Below are positions 51,503 to 60,874 of a stretch of DNA of 64,000 nt, one piece after another. Positions within the stretch are counted from its first letter, which is position 1. The number at the start of each line of letters is the position of its first letter. The translations under genes and the position numbers were made by a program. This DNA comes from Pseudomonas sp. GM41(2012) (GTDB lineage: Bacteria > Pseudomonadota > Gammaproteobacteria > Pseudomonadales > Pseudomonadaceae): assembly GCF_000282315.2 (NCBI RefSeq), contig NZ_AKJN02000007.1:930001-994000 (forward strand), given 5' to 3'. The notes under the pieces were generated by a model that did not search any database, was not told where the DNA came from, and worked only from the letters and a program-made list of their open reading frames with translations.

Positions 51503-52429
51503 ATGCCTGGCTTACGTCGTTTTCCCTTACCGTTGATCGCTGCCTTTTTCGCGTTGTACGTGATTTGGGGCTCGACTTACCTGGTGATTCGCATCGGCGT
51601 GGAGTACTGGCCGCCGCTGCTGCTCGCTGGTATCCGCTTCGTGATCGCCGGAACGTTGATGTATGCGTTCCTGCGTTGGCGTGGGGCGCCAGCCCCGACC
51701 TGGGCTCAGTGGAAAGCCGCCGGGATCATCGGGATTTTGCTGCTGGCGTGCGGTAACGGCGGGGTGAGCGTGGCCGAACACATGGGCGTCGCCTCGGGTG
51801 TGGCTGCGTTGGCGGTGGCGACGGTGCCGCTGTTTACCTTGCTCTGCGGATATTTCTGGGGCGCGCGTAATACCCGTCTCGAATGGGCGGGGATTGTTCT
51901 CGGGCTGATCGGCATTGCCATGCTCAATCTCGGCTCCAACTTGCAATCGAGCCCGTTGGGCGCCGCCTTGCTGATATTCGCGGCAGCGTCCTGGGCCTTC
52001 GGTTCGGTATGGAGCAAACACTTGCCGCTGCCCCAGGGCGCGATGGCCAGTGCCGTGGAAATGTTGGTCGGCGGTGTAGCGCTGCTGATCGGCAGTGCGC
52101 TGAGCGGTGAGCATCTGGAAGCCATGCCGCCGATCGAAGGCTGGGCGGCCCTGGCCTACCTGACCTTCTTCGGCTCGATCATCGCTTTCAACGCTTACAT
52201 GTACCTGTTGAAAAACGTGCGGCCGGCGGCGGCCACCAGTTATGCCTACGTCAACCCGGCCGTGGCGGTGTTGCTGGGGATCGTGTTTGTCGGCGAGACC
52301 ATCGGTATAGAGGAAGCATTGGCCATGGCGGTGATTATCAGCGCCGTGGTGTTGATCGGTTTGCCGCAGTGGCACCGGGCTCCGGAACGACCTGTAGCCG
52401 TGGTGCAGACAGAATCGAGCGTGAATTAG
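51503..52429 (+). CDS. yedA: EamA-family exporter, YedA-like
   Basis: Inner-membrane drug/metabolite transporter of 308 residues from ATG 51503 with ten helices and two EamA domains. Close to E. coli YedA in 'FALYVIWGSTYLVIRIGVE', 'GNGGVSVAEHMGVASGVAAL', 'SWAFGSVWSKHL' and 'SYAYVNPAVAVLLG'. Substrate unknown; amino acids or amino-acid-like toxins are plausible given the divergent Lrp-type regulator. Confidence 0.88.
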   Translation: MPGLRRFPLPLIAAFFALYVIWGSTYLVIRIGVEYWPPLLLAGIRFVIAGTLMYAFLRWRGAPAPTWAQWKAAGIIGILLLACGNGGVSVAEHMGVASGVAALAVATVPLFTLLCGYFWGARNTRLEWAGIVLGLIGIAMLNLGSNLQSSPLGAALLIFAAASWAFGSVWSKHLPLPQGAMASAVEMLVGGVALLIGSALSGEHLEAMPPIEGWAALAYLTFFGSIIAFNAYMYLLKNVRPAAATSYAYVNPAVAVLLGIVFVGETIGIEEALAMAVIISAVVLIGLPQWHRAPERPVAVVQTESSVN

Positions 52430-52481
52430 GGTAAACTGCGCGCCATTGCACGCCCGCTCTGATTTTTCCTACGGTAATCCC

Positions 52482-53816
52482 ATGACTTTCGCCTCCCTTG
52501 GCCTGATCGAACCCTTGCTGCGCTCTCTCGAGACGCTCGGCTACCAGACCCCGACGCCGGTTCAGGCGCAAGCCATTCCGGCGGTGCTGGCCGGTCGCGA
52601 CCTGATGGCCGCCGCCCAGACCGGGACAGGCAAGACCGCCGGCTTCGCGCTGCCGCTCCTGCAATTGCTGGCCATGGAAGGGCCGAAAGTGGCGTCCAAC
52701 TCGGTGCGCGCACTGATTCTGGTGCCGACCCGCGAATTGGCCGAGCAGGTTCACGAGGCCGTGCGTCAGTACGCCGAGAATCTGCCGTTGAGCACTTACG
52801 CGGTGTACGGCGGCGTCAGCATCAACCCGCAAATGATGAAGCTGCGCAAAGGTGTTGACGTGCTGGTGGCGACGCCGGGTCGTTTGCTCGACCTGTATCG
52901 CCAGAAGGCCCTCAAGTTCAATCAGCTGCAAACCCTGATCCTGGACGAAGCCGATCGCATGCTTGATCTGGGTTTCTCCGAAGAACTGGGGAACATTTAC
53001 CGCGTGCTGCCCAAGCAGCGTCAGACGCTGTTGTTCTCCGCGACGTTCTCCGACGCGATCCGCTTGCTGGCCGGGCAAATGCTCAACGATCCGCTGAGCA
53101 TCGAAGTCAGCCCGCGCAACGTAGCTGCCAACACCGTCAAGCAATGGGTGGTGACGGTGGACAAGAAGCGCAAGCCGGAGCTGTTCATCCACTTACTGCG
53201 CAAGGGCAAGTGGAAGCAGGTGCTGGTGTTCGCCAAGACCCGCAATGGCGTGGACGCGCTGGTGGAAAAACTCCAGGGATTGGGCGTCAATGCCGACGGC
53301 ATCCACGGCGACAAACCGCAGGCAACTCGTCAGCGTGCGCTGGACCGTTTCAAGGCCAGTGAAGTGCAGATTCTTGTGGCCACCGACGTCGCGGCCCGTG
53401 GTCTGGATATCGAAGATTTGCCATTGGTGGTCAACTTCGACCTGCCGATCGTGGCTGAGGACTACATCCACCGGATCGGCCGTACCGGTCGTGCGGGTGC
53501 AACCGGGCAGGCGATTTCGCTGGTCTGCGCTGATGAAGTGAATCTGCTGTCAGCCATCGAGACGTTGACTCGTCAGACATTGCCTCGCCAGATGGAGCAT
53601 GACTTCGAGCCTGAGCACCGGGTGCCGGATACCGATGCCAGCGGTCAGGTCGTCAAAAAGCCGAAAAAACCGAAGAAGCCAAAGACCTCCGGTGGCGGTA
53701 AACGCAACCTGGGTAAGTGGGTTGAGAGTGGGGATGCTTCGGTGCCGGAGCCTTCGATCAAACCTGTGCGCAAGGTGCCGGTGTTTAATACTGGGCCGCG
53801 CAAGAAGAAGCCTTGA
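52482..53816 (+). CDS. rhlE: DEAD-box RNA helicase RhlE
   Basis: RNA helicase of 444 residues from ATG 52482. Q motif 'GYQTPTPVQAQAIP', motif I 'AQTGTGKT', II 'LDEADRMLDLGF', III 'SATFS', VI 'HRIGRTGRAGATG'. A basic lysine/proline-rich tail (about 380-444) follows and may bind RNA or the degradosome. The position corresponds to rhlE1 of P. aeruginosa, from memory. Acts in ribosome assembly and RNA turnover in the cold. Confidence 0.93.
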   Translation: MTFASLGLIEPLLRSLETLGYQTPTPVQAQAIPAVLAGRDLMAAAQTGTGKTAGFALPLLQLLAMEGPKVASNSVRALILVPTRELAEQVHEAVRQYAENLPLSTYAVYGGVSINPQMMKLRKGVDVLVATPGRLLDLYRQKALKFNQLQTLILDEADRMLDLGFSEELGNIYRVLPKQRQTLLFSATFSDAIRLLAGQMLNDPLSIEVSPRNVAANTVKQWVVTVDKKRKPELFIHLLRKGKWKQVLVFAKTRNGVDALVEKLQGLGVNADGIHGDKPQATRQRALDRFKASEVQILVATDVAARGLDIEDLPLVVNFDLPIVAEDYIHRIGRTGRAGATGQAISLVCADEVNLLSAIETLTRQTLPRQMEHDFEPEHRVPDTDASGQVVKKPKKPKKPKTSGGGKRNLGKWVESGDASVPEPSIKPVRKVPVFNTGPRKKKP

Positions 53817-53840
53817 ATACACGCGGCGTCTGTTAGGCCG

Positions 53841-53919
53841 CCTTCGCGAGCAAGCCCGCTCCCACACTGGATCTGTGTCGTCCACAAATCCCCTGTGGGA
53901 GCGGGCTTGCTCGCGAAGG
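53841..53919. repeat. REPIN, GTGGGAGCGGGCTTGCTCGCGAAGG class
   Basis: Perfect 26-bp inverted arms (53841-53866 and 53894-53919) with a 27-nt loop between convergent genes. Confidence 0.9.
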
Positions 53920-53932
53920 GATCAACTCGGTT

Positions 53933-55174
53933 TCAAGCCTTGTGCTTCAACCACTCCACCATCCCCAACCCTGCCGCTCGCCCACTGGCGAAACACGCGG
54001 TCAGCAGATAGCCCCCCGTCGGCGCTTCCCAATCCAGCATTTCCCCCGCGCAGAACACGCCCGGCAGTTGCTTGAGCATCAAACGTTCATCCATCGCTTC
54101 GAACATCACGCCACCCGCACTGCTGATGGCCTCGTCCAGTGGGCGGGCTTTCACCAGTGTCAGTGGAAGCGCCTTGATCGCTTTAGCCAGCTGCACCGGA
54201 TCGGCGAAGTATTCGGCTGGAGTGAGTTCGCGCAGCAGAGCCGCTTTCACGCCATCAATGCCGAGCTGACTGTGCAGATGTTTAGCCATGGAACGTGAAC
54301 CGCGTGGTTTGCTCAGCGCAGCCTGCACTTTATCCACAGGTCTGCCCGGCAACAGGTCCAGGTAAATGGTCGCCGAGGCGTGTTGATTGATGGCTTCGCG
54401 GATCGGCGCCGACAAGGCGTAGATCAAACTGCCTTCAATCCCGGTTGCCGTGATCACACATTCCCCGAGTCGCGGCACGTCGTCATTGAGGCCAATGGCG
54501 ATGTTTTTCAGCGGTGCACCGGCGAATTTGCTGACCATCAACTCGCTCCAGGCCTGCACCTCGAAGCCGCAATTACTCGGTTGCAGCGGCGCGAGTCCTA
54601 CGCCGTGTTGTTCCAGTGCCAGCATCCAGGCGCCGTCCGAGCCGAGCCGCGACCAGCTGCCGCCGCCGAGGGCCAGCAAGGTGGCGTCAGGTTTGACGGT
54701 TTTTTCGCCTTCGGGGCTGTCGATGCGCAATCCACCGCTGTCATCCCAGCCGAGCCAGCGGTGACGGGTGTGGATAACGACGCCGCTGTCTCGCAGGCGT
54801 TTGAGCCAGGCACGCAACAGGGGGGCGGCTTTCATGTCTGTAGGGAAGACTCGGCCGGAGCTGCCGACAAAGGTTTCGATGCCCAGGTCATGAATCCATT
54901 GGCACAGCGCATCGGCACCGAAGCCACGCAGCAGTGGCGCAATCTGCGGCGCGCGTTCGGCGTAGCGTGAGAGAAATGCCGGGTAGGCTTCGGAATGGGT
55001 GATGTTCATGCCACCCACGCCGGCCAGCAGGAATTTTCGCCCCACTGAAGGCATGCCGTCGTACAGATCGACCTTGATCCCGGCCTGGCTCAGCACTTCG
55101 GCGGCCATAAGGCCGGCGGGGCCGCCGCCGATGATGGCGACGTGAGGGGGGAGGGAAGTCGAGGGCTGAGTCAT
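53933..55174 (-). CDS. HI0933-type NAD(P)/FAD-dependent oxidoreductase
   Basis: Flavoprotein of 413 residues from the ATG at 55174; the frame extends 48 codons upstream without similarity. FAD-binding glycine motif 'VAIIGGGPAGLMAAEVLS', then 'GRKFLLAGVGGMNITHSE', and the C-terminal 'GVFCAGEMLDWEAPTGGYLL'. It belongs to the HI0933/YhiN group (TIGR03862 variant), whose substrate is unknown; related BaiN has been described in bile-acid reduction. Confidence 0.9.
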   Translation of the reverse strand: MTQPSTSLPPHVAIIGGGPAGLMAAEVLSQAGIKVDLYDGMPSVGRKFLLAGVGGMNITHSEAYPAFLSRYAERAPQIAPLLRGFGADALCQWIHDLGIETFVGSSGRVFPTDMKAAPLLRAWLKRLRDSGVVIHTRHRWLGWDDSGGLRIDSPEGEKTVKPDATLLALGGGSWSRLGSDGAWMLALEQHGVGLAPLQPSNCGFEVQAWSELMVSKFAGAPLKNIAIGLNDDVPRLGECVITATGIEGSLIYALSAPIREAINQHASATIYLDLLPGRPVDKVQAALSKPRGSRSMAKHLHSQLGIDGVKAALLRELTPAEYFADPVQLAKAIKALPLTLVKARPLDEAISSAGGVMFEAMDERLMLKQLPGVFCAGEMLDWEAPTGGYLLTACFASGRAAGLGMVEWLKHKA

Positions 55175-55229
55175 GGGATGCGCTGCGGTATGGCGGAATG
55201 AAGCCGGGCATTCTACCAGCACCATTACC

Positions 55230-55319
55230 TGTGGGAGCGAGCCTGCTCGCGATAGCGGTCTGACAGTCACTTCAATTGCTGGATGTGCCTCCGCTATCGC
55301 GAGCAGGCTCACTCCCACA
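55230..55319. repeat. REPIN, GTGGGAGCGAGCCTGCTCGCGATAGCGG class
   Basis: Arms 55230-55258 and 55291-55319 pair with one mismatch over 29 bases. Confidence 0.9.
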
Positions 55320-55411
55320 TGGGCTCTGTTGTGTTTATAAGAGGGTGATCAAAAAACAACCAGCGCTCTGTAGGCTACACAGCACATAGCCTGCAGGACC
55401 TTTCACTCAGG

Positions 55412-55446
55412 TTATCCACAGGCAGTTCCACAGGCATTGTGGGTAA
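55412..55446. promoter_or_regulatory. Two DnaA-box-like sites in opposite orientation
   Basis: TTATCCACA (55412-55420) is a perfect DnaA-box match; TGTGGGTAA (55438-55446) is one mismatch from its complement. They lie in the gap between two minus-strand genes, downstream of the deacetylase-like gene. Significance unproven. Confidence 0.35.
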
Positions 55447-55457
55447 AGACCCACACC

Positions 55458-56378
55458 TCAATGACAACCTGATGACTGCCAGACTCGTTGCGCGCTGTGA
55501 TGCAGGATTCCATGACGGCGCGCCAACGCCTTGCGGTCCTTGCTGTAGCCGCCGCCGATGACCCCGACCACCGGAATATCCCGGCCCAGGCAATGGCGCA
55601 TAACACTTTCGTCTCTGGCGGCGACGCCTTCGTCAGTCAGCTTCAGGTAGCCGAGCGCGTCATCTTTATGCACATCGACGCCGGCGTCGTACAACACCAG
55701 GTCAGGTTGGTAAAGCGGCAGCAGATAATTCAGCGCATCGTCCACCACCTTCAGGTAATCGGCATCGCCCATGCCCATGGGCAGTGGAATGTCCCAGTCA
55801 CTTTCGGCTTTGCGTGCAGGAAAGTTCTTCTCGCAGTGCAGGGAAACGGTCACCGCTTCCGGGGTGTTGTGCAGGATCCGTGCAGTCCCATCGCCCTGAT
55901 GCACATCGCAGTCGAAGATCAGCACCCGATTCACACGGCCGCTTTCCAGCAGGAAATGGCTGATCACGGCCAGGTCATTGAAGATGCAGAACCCGGCAGG
56001 ATGGTCATAGTGAGCGTGATGGGTGCCGCCGGCCAAGTGACAGGCCAAACCATGTTCCAGCGCCTGCTCGGCCGCCAGCAGCGAGCCGCCAACCGCCCGT
56101 ACCGTGCGCCGGGCCAGGGCTTCGCTCCAGGGCAGGCCGAGGCGCCGCTGGTCTTCGCGGGACAACTCGCCGCCCATGTAGCGTTCGATATACGCAGGGT
56201 CATGTGCGAGCGCGAGAATCTCTGGCGGGCAGAGGTCGGGGCGCAGGAGATCGGCGTCGCGAGTCAGTCCGCTGTCCACCAGGTGATCGCGCAGCAGGCG
56301 AAACTTGTCCATGGGGAAGCGGTGATCCGCCGGGAACTCGGGACTGTAGTCTTCGTGGTAGATCAGGGGCAGGGGCAT
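55458..56378 (-). CDS. Histone-deacetylase-family hydrolase
   Basis: Zinc amidohydrolase of 306 residues. Active-site blocks are 'LAGGTHHAHYDHPAGFCIFNDLAV' region with the paired histidines, the zinc ligands in 'FDCDVHQGDGTA', and 'LYDAGVDVHKDD' with the third ligand. Bacterial members act on acetylated polyamines or acetoin-type substrates or proteins; the substrate here is unknown. Divergent from the GNAT gene 72 nt away. Confidence 0.9.
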   Translation of the reverse strand: MPLPLIYHEDYSPEFPADHRFPMDKFRLLRDHLVDSGLTRDADLLRPDLCPPEILALAHDPAYIERYMGGELSREDQRRLGLPWSEALARRTVRAVGGSLLAAEQALEHGLACHLAGGTHHAHYDHPAGFCIFNDLAVISHFLLESGRVNRVLIFDCDVHQGDGTARILHNTPEAVTVSLHCEKNFPARKAESDWDIPLPMGMGDADYLKVVDDALNYLLPLYQPDLVLYDAGVDVHKDDALGYLKLTDEGVAARDESVMRHCLGRDIPVVGVIGGGYSKDRKALARRHGILHHSAQRVWQSSGCH

Positions 56379-56450
56379 GACGAATTAACGTAGGAATGAA
56401 GGACGGATCCTACCAGCGTTGTAGACTTGCGGCATGGAAAGGGGGAGATG

Positions 56451-57020
56451 ATGGAACCGATACTGGAACTCGAGAGCGCGCGACTGCTGTTACGGCAGTG
56501 GAGCGATGAAGATTTGCCGGAGTTTGCGGCGATGTGCGCCGATCCGCAGGTGATGCGATATTTTCCGGCACCTTTAAGTCGTCTGGAAAGTGCCTCGCTG
56601 ATCGGACGGATTCGTGGCCATTTTGCCGAACATGGCTTCGGTCTCTGGGCGCTGGAGCGCAAGGATACCGGGGCATTTATCGGTTTTACCGGGCTCGCCG
56701 TGGTTGGCTTCGACGCACGCTTTACCCCGGCCACCGAAATCGGCTGGCGCCTGGCCCGCGAGCACTGGGGCCTTGGCTACGCCAGTGAAGCGGCGTGGAC
56801 CGCTCTGCGTTGCGGGTTTGACCGGTTGGCGCTGAAAGAAGTGGTGTCCTTCACCACCGAAACCAACACGCCGTCGCAGAAAGTCATGCAGGCCATCGGC
56901 ATGCACCATGATTCAGCCGATGATTTCGACCACCCGATGCTCGCGGCCGATCATCCCCTGCGTCACCATGCGCTGTACCGCATCACCCGTGAACAATGGC
57001 TGCAAACCTTGCATGGATAA
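56451..57020 (+). CDS. GNAT-family N-acetyltransferase
   Basis: RimJ/RimL-type acetyltransferase of 189 residues from ATG 56451 (an adjacent ATG at 56448 is possible; GGGGGAG lies directly upstream). 'LESARLLLRQWSDEDLPEFA', 'EIGWRLAREHWGLGYASEAA' (acetyl-CoA loop) and 'VVSFTTETNTPSQKVMQAIGM' are typical. Substrate unknown. Confidence 0.9.
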   Translation: MEPILELESARLLLRQWSDEDLPEFAAMCADPQVMRYFPAPLSRLESASLIGRIRGHFAEHGFGLWALERKDTGAFIGFTGLAVVGFDARFTPATEIGWRLAREHWGLGYASEAAWTALRCGFDRLALKEVVSFTTETNTPSQKVMQAIGMHHDSADDFDHPMLAADHPLRHHALYRITREQWLQTLHG

Positions 57021-57123
57021 GCCGGCACGGACGTTTACAATGGCTCCCATGGGCCCTGGCCAGAAATTGAATCGACCGTCGCAGCCAAGACTGCGCGGCA
57101 TGCGTTGTGTGAGGAGAGTCTGA

Positions 57124-57993
57124 ATGAGCCAAGTGTTGGATGATCTGGTTGACCTGCTGACCCTGGAACCGATCGAAGAAAACCTGTTCCGTGGCCGTAG
57201 CCAGGACCTGGGTTTTCGTCAGCTGTTCGGTGGTCAGGTGATCGGTCAGTCCCTGTCGGCGGCCAGTCAGACGGTCGAAGAAGCGCGCCATGTGCATTCG
57301 ATGCACGGCTATTTCCTGCGTCCCGGCGATTCCGCGTTGCCGGTGGTTTATCAGGTTGATCGGGTGCGCGACGGTGGCAGTTTCAGCACGCGCCGGGTGA
57401 CGGCGATCCAGAAGGGCAACCCGATTTTCACCTGCAGCGCGTCGTTCCAGTACGACGAAGAAGGCTTCCAGCACCAGGCCGAGATGCCGGTTGTGGTCGG
57501 CCCGGAGAACCTGCCGTCGGAGCTGGAGCTCACTCAGCAGCGCGCGCACCTGATTCCCGAGCACATGCGCGAAAAATTTCTGTGCCCGAAACCGATCGAG
57601 TTCCGACCGATCACCGAGAAAGATCCCTACAACCCGCAGCCGTCCGATCCGATCAAGTACGTCTGGTTTCGCGCCGACGGTGCCTTGGCCGACTCTCCGG
57701 CGCTGCATAAATACTTGCTGGCCTACGCCTCGGACTTCGGTCTGCTGACTACGTCGATGCAGCCTCACGGCAAGTCGGTCTGGCAGAAAGACATGCAGGT
57801 CGCCAGCCTCGATCACGCACTGTGGTTCCATCAGGATCTACGTGCCGATGATTGGTTGCTGTATGCGATGGACAGCCCTTGGGCGGGCAACTCGCGCGGC
57901 TTTTCCCGTGGCAGCGTGTTCAATCGTGCCGGGCAACTGGTGGCGTCGGTCACGCAGGAAGGCCTGATTCGCCACCGCAAGGATTGGGCATGA
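57124..57993 (+). CDS. tesB: Acyl-CoA thioesterase II TesB
   Basis: Hydrolyses acyl-CoAs of varied length. Length 289 residues, double hot-dog fold. N-terminal 'LFRGRSQDLGFRQLFGGQVIGQSL' and C-terminal 'LDHALWFHQDLRADDWLLYAMDSP' with the catalytic D, and T/Q in 'GSVFNRAGQLVASVTQEGLIR', match E. coli TesB. Its stop overlaps the HAD gene start, so the two are co-translated. Confidence 0.96.
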   Translation: MSQVLDDLVDLLTLEPIEENLFRGRSQDLGFRQLFGGQVIGQSLSAASQTVEEARHVHSMHGYFLRPGDSALPVVYQVDRVRDGGSFSTRRVTAIQKGNPIFTCSASFQYDEEGFQHQAEMPVVVGPENLPSELELTQQRAHLIPEHMREKFLCPKPIEFRPITEKDPYNPQPSDPIKYVWFRADGALADSPALHKYLLAYASDFGLLTTSMQPHGKSVWQKDMQVASLDHALWFHQDLRADDWLLYAMDSPWAGNSRGFSRGSVFNRAGQLVASVTQEGLIRHRKDWA

Positions 57994-58583
57994 GCCTGGC
58001 CGAGGTGCGGCACTGGGTGTTCGACATGGACGGCACCCTGACGGTGGCCGTGCATGACTTCGCGGCGATCCGCGTGGCGTTGGCGATTCCTGCCGAACAC
58101 GACATCCTGACCCACCTCGCCACGCTGCCGGCCGATGAAGCCGCCGCCAAACATGCGTGGTTGCTGGAACACGAACGAGACCTGGCACTGGGTTCGAAAG
58201 CGGCACCGGGCGCGGTAGAGCTGGTGCGCGAGCTGGCCGGGCGCGGTTATCGCCTGGGCATTCTCACGCGCAATGCGCGCGAACTGGCGCATGTCACGCT
58301 AGAGGCGATCGGCCTGGCCGACTGCTTCGCGGTGGAGGATGTACTGGGCCGTGATGAAGCACCGCCAAAACCGCATCCCGGTGGTTTGCTGAAGTTGGCC
58401 CAGGCCTGGAATGTCCCGGCCAGTGAGATGGTGATGGTCGGTGACTACCGTTTTGATCTGGATTGCGGTCGGGCGGCAGGGGCGCGGACGGTGTTGGTGA
58501 ACCTGCCGGATAATCCCTGGCCTGAGTTGACGGATTGGCATGCGGCCGATTGCGTGGCGTTGCGGGAAATGTTGTTCGCTTGA
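57990..58583 (+). CDS. HAD-family hydrolase (phosphatase)
   Basis: Cytoplasmic phosphatase of 197 residues whose ATG overlaps the tesB stop by four bases. HAD motif I 'VFDMDGTLT', II 'GILTRNARE', III in 'PPKPHPGGLLKL', IV 'MVGDYRFDLDCGRAAG'. The cap is small and helical (subfamily I). Substrate unknown; coupling to tesB is conserved in pseudomonads as far as I recall. Confidence 0.9.
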   Translation: MSLAEVRHWVFDMDGTLTVAVHDFAAIRVALAIPAEHDILTHLATLPADEAAAKHAWLLEHERDLALGSKAAPGAVELVRELAGRGYRLGILTRNARELAHVTLEAIGLADCFAVEDVLGRDEAPPKPHPGGLLKLAQAWNVPASEMVMVGDYRFDLDCGRAAGARTVLVNLPDNPWPELTDWHAADCVALREMLFA

Positions 58584-58588
58584 GGGCC

Positions 58589-58657
58589 TCATCGCGGGCA
58601 AGCCTTGCTCCTACAGGTGATGCGTCGCTCTTGTAGGTGCAAGGCTTGCCCGCGATG
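58589..58657. repeat. REPIN, AAGGCTTGCCCGCGATG class
   Basis: Arms 58589-58614 and 58632-58657 pair over 26 bases with one mismatch, 17-nt loop, between convergent genes. Confidence 0.9.
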
Positions 58658-58681
58658 ACGTCAGATCAGGCAATACACAAC

Positions 58682-59641
58682 TCACTGACCAAACAACGCC
58701 TTCTGCCCCTGCGGCGAGTTAAACATCCCATCCCCGTCATGCCCGACCCCGGGCACTTCAATCAGTTGCTGACTCAATCCTTGAGGATGCAGCCGCTTCA
58801 GATAAGCAAAATAATTGCGCCCGCGAGCCAATCGATTGGCGCCCTGAGCTTGGGCCTCACAGCTTTTATCCAGCGCCGGCTGCTTCGGGTCGCTGTCCTG
58901 CTGCCCGAGTAGATAAACGACATCGCGTTTGACGTAGTTTTCCTCCAACTGCTTGGCGTTTTGCCCTTTGGCATAGGCGGGTAAATCCACCAGTCCATAT
59001 TTCCAGCGATTGAAATTCGGGCAACCGGCGTGTTTGAACGCCACCGGCCGTCGTTCATCGAAGTACGCATAAGACGACGGGTTGGCAATGACGTAACGCA
59101 CCTGTATGTCGGCCGCCTTGAGCGCTGGCTGATCGTGGCCCAGCAACGCGTATCGCTGCACCACCTGAGCGCCGCCGGAGTGACCGGCGATGACGATTTG
59201 CTTCACATCCGGAAACTGTTTTCGATCGCCGATTCGGGCGATGATTTCGTCGAGCGCCGCGTAGGAACTCATGGCAAACGGAGCGCTGGATACACCGCCC
59301 TCCATCCAGTCATTGCCCTGCCAACGCAATACGCTGTCGGCCACGGGATGGGCCGCGACGTCGGTTTCATTGAGAAATTGCGGGGCGATCACCAAGGTGC
59401 TCGCGGTTTGCCCGGCCTGTTCGGCCGCGTGCACGGCGCTCTGGCGATAGGTATCGGCATTGCGCAATCGACCATGGATGATGATCAGCACGCGTTCGAT
59501 TTTCGTCGGCGCCGTGCCGATGCCCACCGCGATTTCACCTGCCGTCAGCAGCAGGCGTCCAGAGCTGACCTCTTTGACCGCATGCTCGGCAGCCTGGGCG
59601 CTTGCGCAGGTGATCAGTAGAGCTAACAGCCACTTATTCAT
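58682..59641 (-). CDS. Exported alpha/beta-hydrolase
   Basis: Protein of 319 residues with a signal peptide ('LLITCASAQAAEH'). The nucleophile serine is in 'VIAGHSGGAQVVQRYA', and the likely histidine in 'VPGVGHDGDGMF'; 'VLIIIHGRLRNADTY' carries the oxyanion-hole region. Probably a periplasmic or secreted esterase; substrate unknown. The stop lies 40 nt from the REPIN, and the ypfJ-like stop touches its start. Confidence 0.85.
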   Translation of the reverse strand: MNKWLLALLITCASAQAAEHAVKEVSSGRLLLTAGEIAVGIGTAPTKIERVLIIIHGRLRNADTYRQSAVHAAEQAGQTASTLVIAPQFLNETDVAAHPVADSVLRWQGNDWMEGGVSSAPFAMSSYAALDEIIARIGDRKQFPDVKQIVIAGHSGGAQVVQRYALLGHDQPALKAADIQVRYVIANPSSYAYFDERRPVAFKHAGCPNFNRWKYGLVDLPAYAKGQNAKQLEENYVKRDVVYLLGQQDSDPKQPALDKSCEAQAQGANRLARGRNYFAYLKRLHPQGLSQQLIEVPGVGHDGDGMFNSPQGQKALFGQ

Positions 59642-60535
59642 TTATAGGTTTTTCGCTGCAAAGGTATCGCACTGGCCGACCTGGCCTTGCGCGAAGCCGA
59701 TTTTGAACCAGCGCACCCTTTGCGCCGACGTACCATGAGTAAACGAGTCCGGCACCACACGACCCTGACCTTGCTGTTGCAAGCGGTCATCGCCGATGGC
59801 ATTGGCGGCGTTCAAGGCTTCTTCGATGTCACCGGGTTCCAGCCAGTTCAGCCGTTTCTGCGCATTGTTGGCCCAGACTCCGGCCAGGCAATCGGCCTGC
59901 AGTTCCTGGCGTACCAGCAAACCGCCGTCGCCTTCCATCTGCCGACCCTGTTGGCGGGCGGTCTGAATCTTCGCCGACACACCGAGCAAGGTCTGCACGT
60001 GGTGTCCGATTTCGTGAGCGATCACGTAGGCCTGAGCGAAGTCGCCAGCGGCGGAAAAACGTTGGGACATTTCCTGGAAGAAGCTCATGTCCAGGTAGAC
60101 CTTCTGGTCCGCCGGGCAATAGAACGGACCGGTCGCCGAACTGGCCAGACCGCAGGCCGAGTTGACGCGGCCGCTGAACAGCACCAGGGTCGGGTCCTTA
60201 TATTGACGACCGGCCTGTTGGAAAATCTGACCCCAGGTGTCTTCGGTATCGCCGAGGATCGAGCGCACGAACTCGGCTCCTTCATCAGTGGCCGGCGGTG
60301 CCTTGCGGGTTTGAGTCGGGGCCGGTGCTGATTGCTCGCTCATCTGCCCGGTTAGTTGCCCGAGGATTTGCAGCGGGTCCTGGCCGGTGATCCAGCCGAT
60401 CCCGACGATCAAGATAATCGCCGTCAGGCTCAGGCCCTTGCCGCCACCGAAGCGCATCCCGCCACCGCCACTGCCGACATCATCTCCACGGGCATCGACC
60501 ACGTTGTCGCTGCGTCGGCCTTTTTTCCATAGCAT
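59642..60535 (-). CDS. YpfJ-type neutral zinc metallopeptidase (DUF2342/Zn-protease)
   Basis: Protein of 297 residues from the ATG at 60535; upstream frame lacks similarity. An N-terminal Gly-rich cytoplasmic stretch ('GSGGGGMRFGGGKG') is followed by a membrane helix ('SLTAIILIVGIGWITG'), then the peptidase domain with the zinc motif 'VIAHEIGHHVQ' and the downstream glutamate in 'RQELQADCLAGVWA'. The family (YpfJ) is conserved but poorly characterised. Confidence 0.9.
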   Translation of the reverse strand: MLWKKGRRSDNVVDARGDDVGSGGGGMRFGGGKGLSLTAIILIVGIGWITGQDPLQILGQLTGQMSEQSAPAPTQTRKAPPATDEGAEFVRSILGDTEDTWGQIFQQAGRQYKDPTLVLFSGRVNSACGLASSATGPFYCPADQKVYLDMSFFQEMSQRFSAAGDFAQAYVIAHEIGHHVQTLLGVSAKIQTARQQGRQMEGDGGLLVRQELQADCLAGVWANNAQKRLNWLEPGDIEEALNAANAIGDDRLQQQGQGRVVPDSFTHGTSAQRVRWFKIGFAQGQVGQCDTFAAKNL

Positions 60536-60721
60536 GTGGGAATCCTCTGATTGTCCGTGGGGATGAGTGTTGCTGCTGAGTGGGAGCGGCGCCAGTCCGG
60601 TCGTCCATCTTTTGTTGCGCACAGCAGCCGTCCCGGCAACCTGTGGTGGGTGGCCGGGAGTCTTCCAGACTCGTATTGAACACGGACAACCCATCTAATT
60701 CCTTCAGTCGACGGGTTTTTA

Positions 60722-60746
60722 TCGAGCAGGCGACCGCCTGCATCGA
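60722..60746 (-). other. Hairpin downstream of the reductase relic
   Basis: TCGA(T)GCAGGCG pairs with CGCCTGC-TCGA with a two-base loop and one bulge. No T-run follows on the minus strand. The remaining part of the 60536-60751 gap shows nothing I recognise. Confidence 0.35.
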
Positions 60747-60751
60747 GGGAA

Positions 60752-60874
60752 TCACTGGTCGAACGCATCCCACACTGGCGCAAAGTCTGGATTGACCTGG
60801 CGTTCGTGTTTGGACAAACCGGCGATCAACGCACGGTCTTCGTCATCCAGGTTCACCTCGAGCGCCACCAGGAA
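60752..60874 (-). pseudogene. Relic of an aldo/keto reductase C-terminus
   Basis: Immediately after the TAA of the FAD oxidoreductase, in the same frame, 40 codons read 'FLVALEVNLDDEDRALIAG', then 'LSKHERQVNPDFAPVWDAFDQ' and stop. 'LDDEDRALIAGL...R.VNPDFAPVWD' is the typical C-terminal end of DkgB-type aldo/keto reductases. No start codon or catalytic domain precedes it, so it is a remnant left by a deletion. Alternatively the two fragments mark a fusion with stop-codon separation. Confidence 0.65.
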
